Position numbers and translations under genes: made by a program. 64,000 nucleotides of DNA from Paludibacteraceae bacterium. Lineage in GTDB: Bacteria; Bacteroidota; Bacteroidia; Bacteroidales; Paludibacteraceae. The stretch is taken from the NCBI GenBank assembly GCA_024405855.1, contig JAKSNZ010000002.1, forward strand, positions 1-64,000. The letters run 5' to 3'. Positions 61,950-64,000 of the stretch are shown here, one piece after another. The notes beneath the pieces are model-generated. The model searched no databases and was not told where the DNA came from. It saw nothing but the letters and a program-made list of their open reading frames with translations. Position 1 is the stretch's first letter, and each line of letters begins with the position of its first letter.

Positions 61950-62917
61950 AAATTGCAGATATAGAGTTTTCAAAGTATCCGGTGTTTCTGGCTCCTATGG
62001 AGGATGTCACAAATCCTGATTTTCGTATGCTGTGCAAGCGGTTTGGGGCGGATATGGTATATACTGAATTCATCTCCTGCGATGCTCTGATTAGGGATAT
62101 TCCACGCACTCTGCAGAAACTTACAATCAATGATGCGGAGCGTCCTGTGGCTATTCAGATTTATGGCAGAGAGCCTGAACCTATGGCTGAGGCAGCACGC
62201 ATGGCAGAGAGTGCCAATCCTGATATTATAGACATAAATTTTGGCTGCCCTGTAAAGAAAGTAGCTGGGAAAGGTGCAGGTGCGGGTCTGCTAAGAGATA
62301 TTCCAAAAATGCTTGAGATAACACGGGCTGTGGTTAATGCAGTAAAAACGCCTGTTACAGTAAAGACACGTCTTGGTTGGGATGATGATAATAAGGTAAT
62401 TGTTGACCTTGCAGAGCAGTTGCAAGACTGTGGTATTCAGGCACTTGCTATACATGGCAGGACACGTGCACAAATGTACAGGGGAGAGGCTGATTGGACA
62501 CTTATAGGGGAGGTTAAGAATAATCAGAGAATGAGAATACCTATTATAGGTAATGGAGATATTACAACGCCTGAACGTGCCAAGGAGTGTTTTGACCATT
62601 ATGGTGTTGATGCTGTTATGGTAGGCAGGGCATCAATAGGCTGTCCGTGGGTATTCAGAGATATCAAGTACTATCTTGAAAATGGTAAAAAGGCTGAACC
62701 TCTTACCTTTGAAGAGAAAAAGGAGATAATAAAATCACAGGTTCAAAGCAGTATTGATTGGCTTGATGAGAGGCGCGGAATACTTCATGTACGTCGTCAT
62801 TTGGCAGCCACACCACTTTTCAAAGGCATTCCAAACTTTAAGGATACACGCATTGCAATGCTCCGTGCAGAAACAAAGGATGAACTATTCTCCATCATTG
62901 ATTCCATACGCCTTTGA
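61946..62917 (+). CDS. dusB: tRNA-dihydrouridine synthase
   Basis: Dus enzymes reduce uridine to dihydrouridine in tRNA using FMN. The 323-residue product has APMEDVTNPDFRMLC (about 16-30), the catalytic Cys in NFGCPVKKVAGKGAG (about 97-111), KTRLGWDD (about 142-149) and HGRTRAQMY (about 168-176). Length and the DusB pattern fit. It shares an ATGA overlap with the PfkB gene. Confidence 0.94.
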   Translation: MKIADIEFSKYPVFLAPMEDVTNPDFRMLCKRFGADMVYTEFISCDALIRDIPRTLQKLTINDAERPVAIQIYGREPEPMAEAARMAESANPDIIDINFGCPVKKVAGKGAGAGLLRDIPKMLEITRAVVNAVKTPVTVKTRLGWDDDNKVIVDLAEQLQDCGIQALAIHGRTRAQMYRGEADWTLIGEVKNNQRMRIPIIGNGDITTPERAKECFDHYGVDAVMVGRASIGCPWVFRDIKYYLENGKKAEPLTFEEKKEIIKSQVQSSIDWLDERRGILHVRRHLAATPLFKGIPNFKDTRIAMLRAETKDELFSIIDSIRL

Positions 62918-62944
62918 AATAACATTATAAATGTGTATTTTTGC
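62913..62944 (+). promoter_or_regulatory. Promoter of the peptidase U32 gene
   Basis: TTTG at 62913-62916, a 19-bp spacer and TAttTTTGC at 62936-62944 is a full match. It begins inside the last codons of dusB. Confidence 0.8.
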
Positions 62945-62967
62945 AAACGGATAGAGAAAATCAGTTT

Positions 62968-64000
62968 ATGAACATAAATGATTTTGAAATAATGGCTCCT
63001 GTAGGGAGTTGGGAGAGTTTGGCGGCAGCCATAAAGGCTGGAGCCGATTCTGTGTATTTTGGTATTGAGAACCTGAATATGCGTAGCCATTCCTCCAATA
63101 ACTTTACAACAGAAGACCTAAAGGAGATAGTGCGTATATGCCGTGAGCATAATGTAAAGTCATATCTTACAGTCAATACCATAATATATGATGAAGATAT
63201 TGACCTGATGCACCAAATAGTGGACGTGGCAAAAGAGAGTGGTGTGTCAGCCATTATTGCGTGTGATATTGCAGTTATGCAGTACGCTTTTTCAAAAGGT
63301 GTGGAGGTTCACTTATCCACTCAACTTAACATATCAAATGTAGAGGCTCTTAAGTTTTATGCAAGGTTCTCTGATGTGGTGGTGCTTGCAAGGGAGCTTA
63401 ATTTAGAGCAGGTAAAGAGAATTCATGAGGTTATAGAAAAAGAGAATATTTGCGGTGTAAGCGGTGCAAAGATACGTATTGAGATGTTTTGCCATGGGGC
63501 TCTGTGCATGGCTGTAAGCGGTAAATGTTATTTAAGTCTGCATGAAACCGCACGTTCCGCCAATCGTGGTGCATGTATGCAGATATGCAGGCGTGGATAT
63601 ACCGTAACTGACCGTGAGACAGGAGAGCAACTTGACATTGACAACAAATATATAATGTCGCCAAAGGACTTGAAAACCATTCATTTCATAAACAAAATGA
63701 TGGACGCAGGTGTGCGTGTTTTCAAGATAGAGGGGCGTGCAAGGGGTGCTGAATATGTTAAGACAGTGGTGGAGTGCTACAAAGATGCAATAAAAAGTGT
63801 TATTGATGGCACATATTCAGAAGATAAGATAAGCAAATGGGATTATCGTTTAAGTGAAGTCTTTAACCGTGGATTCTGGAATGGCTACTATTTAGGTCAA
63901 AGGTTGGGCGAATGGAGTCATAACTATGGCTCTCAGGCAACGCTTCGCAAAATTTACATTGGTAAGGTTACAAACTATTTCAAGAATATTAATGTGGCAG
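62968..64000 (+). CDS. Peptidase U32 family protein (N-terminal part, runs off the edge)
   Basis: From ATG 62968 the frame stays open for 344 codons to the window end. It begins MNINDFEIMAPVGSWESLAAAIKAGADSVYFG, and the U32 signature (EMFCHGALCMAVSGKCYLS, about 173-191) is followed by RSANRGACMQICRRGY. U32 proteins are collagenase-like peptidases, or work in tRNA or RNA modification (RlhA and TrhP belong here), so the family name need not mean protease activity. The C-terminal half is outside the window. Confidence 0.9.
   Translation, partial: MNINDFEIMAPVGSWESLAAAIKAGADSVYFGIENLNMRSHSSNNFTTEDLKEIVRICREHNVKSYLTVNTIIYDEDIDLMHQIVDVAKESGVSAIIACDIAVMQYAFSKGVEVHLSTQLNISNVEALKFYARFSDVVVLARELNLEQVKRIHEVIEKENICGVSGAKIRIEMFCHGALCMAVSGKCYLSLHETARSANRGACMQICRRGYTVTDRETGEQLDIDNKYIMSPKDLKTIHFINKMMDAGVRVFKIEGRARGAEYVKTVVECYKDAIKSVIDGTYSEDKISKWDYRLSEVFNRGFWNGYYLGQRLGEWSHNYGSQATLRKIYIGKVTNYFKNINVA

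Overview
The window looks like chromosome from a gut-type member of the order Bacteroidales (Bacteroidota). Three things point there. Most intergenic regions carry the Bacteroidota vegetative promoter (-7 box TAnnTTTG(C/T), often with TTTG about 19-21 bp upstream), and genes lack strong Shine-Dalgarno sites. Type IX secretion (T9SS) genes and cargo are scattered through it: PorW/SprE, PorP/SprF, a CHU_C (type B) giant protein and a CTD-tagged amylase. The amino-acid genes form the Bacteroidales argR-GNAT-argG-argC-argD / proABC neighbourhood. Family or genus cannot be fixed from the sequence alone. No phage, transposase, integrase or CRISPR array was seen.

Layout. 1-1,017: tail of an unknown gene, tRNA-Phe, RNase HII. 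1,022-4,073 (minus): a putative steroid/bile-acid reductase operon made of a secreted PCMD-domain protein, a 5-alpha-reductase homologue and an Old Yellow Enzyme family reductase. Divergent from it, 4,188-8,796: XRE-cupin regulator, acyl-CoA synthetase, proB, proA. 8,817-11,587: cation/proton antiporter and a Ser/Ala-rich lipoprotein. 11,607-20,693: arginine genes argR, GNAT (argA-type), argG, argC, argD and then proC, interrupted by minus-strand genes (zinc-less sirtuin, flippase-like protein, HhH protein, NSS transporter). 20,718-24,723: OmpA/PD40 protein, plsC, rpoN. 24,725-32,559: divergent pbpC / alpha-2-macroglobulin pair. 32,542-37,881: aminotransferase, DUF1846 protein, small DMT protein, EF-G2-type EF-G paralogue. 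37,882-45,697: PorW/SprE, mdh, secreted alpha-amylase, nadB. 45,703-47,459: a HinP1I/HhaI-like restriction-modification pair placed directly upstream of nadB. 47,533-53,028: cysS, tRNA-Glu, GH13 lipoprotein, two small secreted proteins, SDR. 53,034-64,000: mutS, CHU_C giant protein with PorP/SprF, PfkB kinase, dusB, and the start of a peptidase U32 gene.

How it fits together. The cell makes proline (proB, proA, proC all present) and arginine, with a perfect ARG-box palindrome just before argR. It exports proteins by T9SS, including a starch-active amylase with a sorting signal, and also carries a lipid-anchored GH13 enzyme. It protects its envelope with an intact-thioester alpha-2-macroglobulin paired with PBP1C, and its DNA with a predicted GCGC-specific R-M system.

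Most noteworthy: the 5-alpha-reductase/flavin-reductase operon, the EF-G paralogue lacking the catalytic His, the HinP1I-type R-M system sharing a transcription unit with nadB, mirror-image divergent promoters built from two TTTGCAAA palindromes, a family of hairpin-forming intergenic repeats, and a 124-bp element with perfect 14-bp inverted ends.
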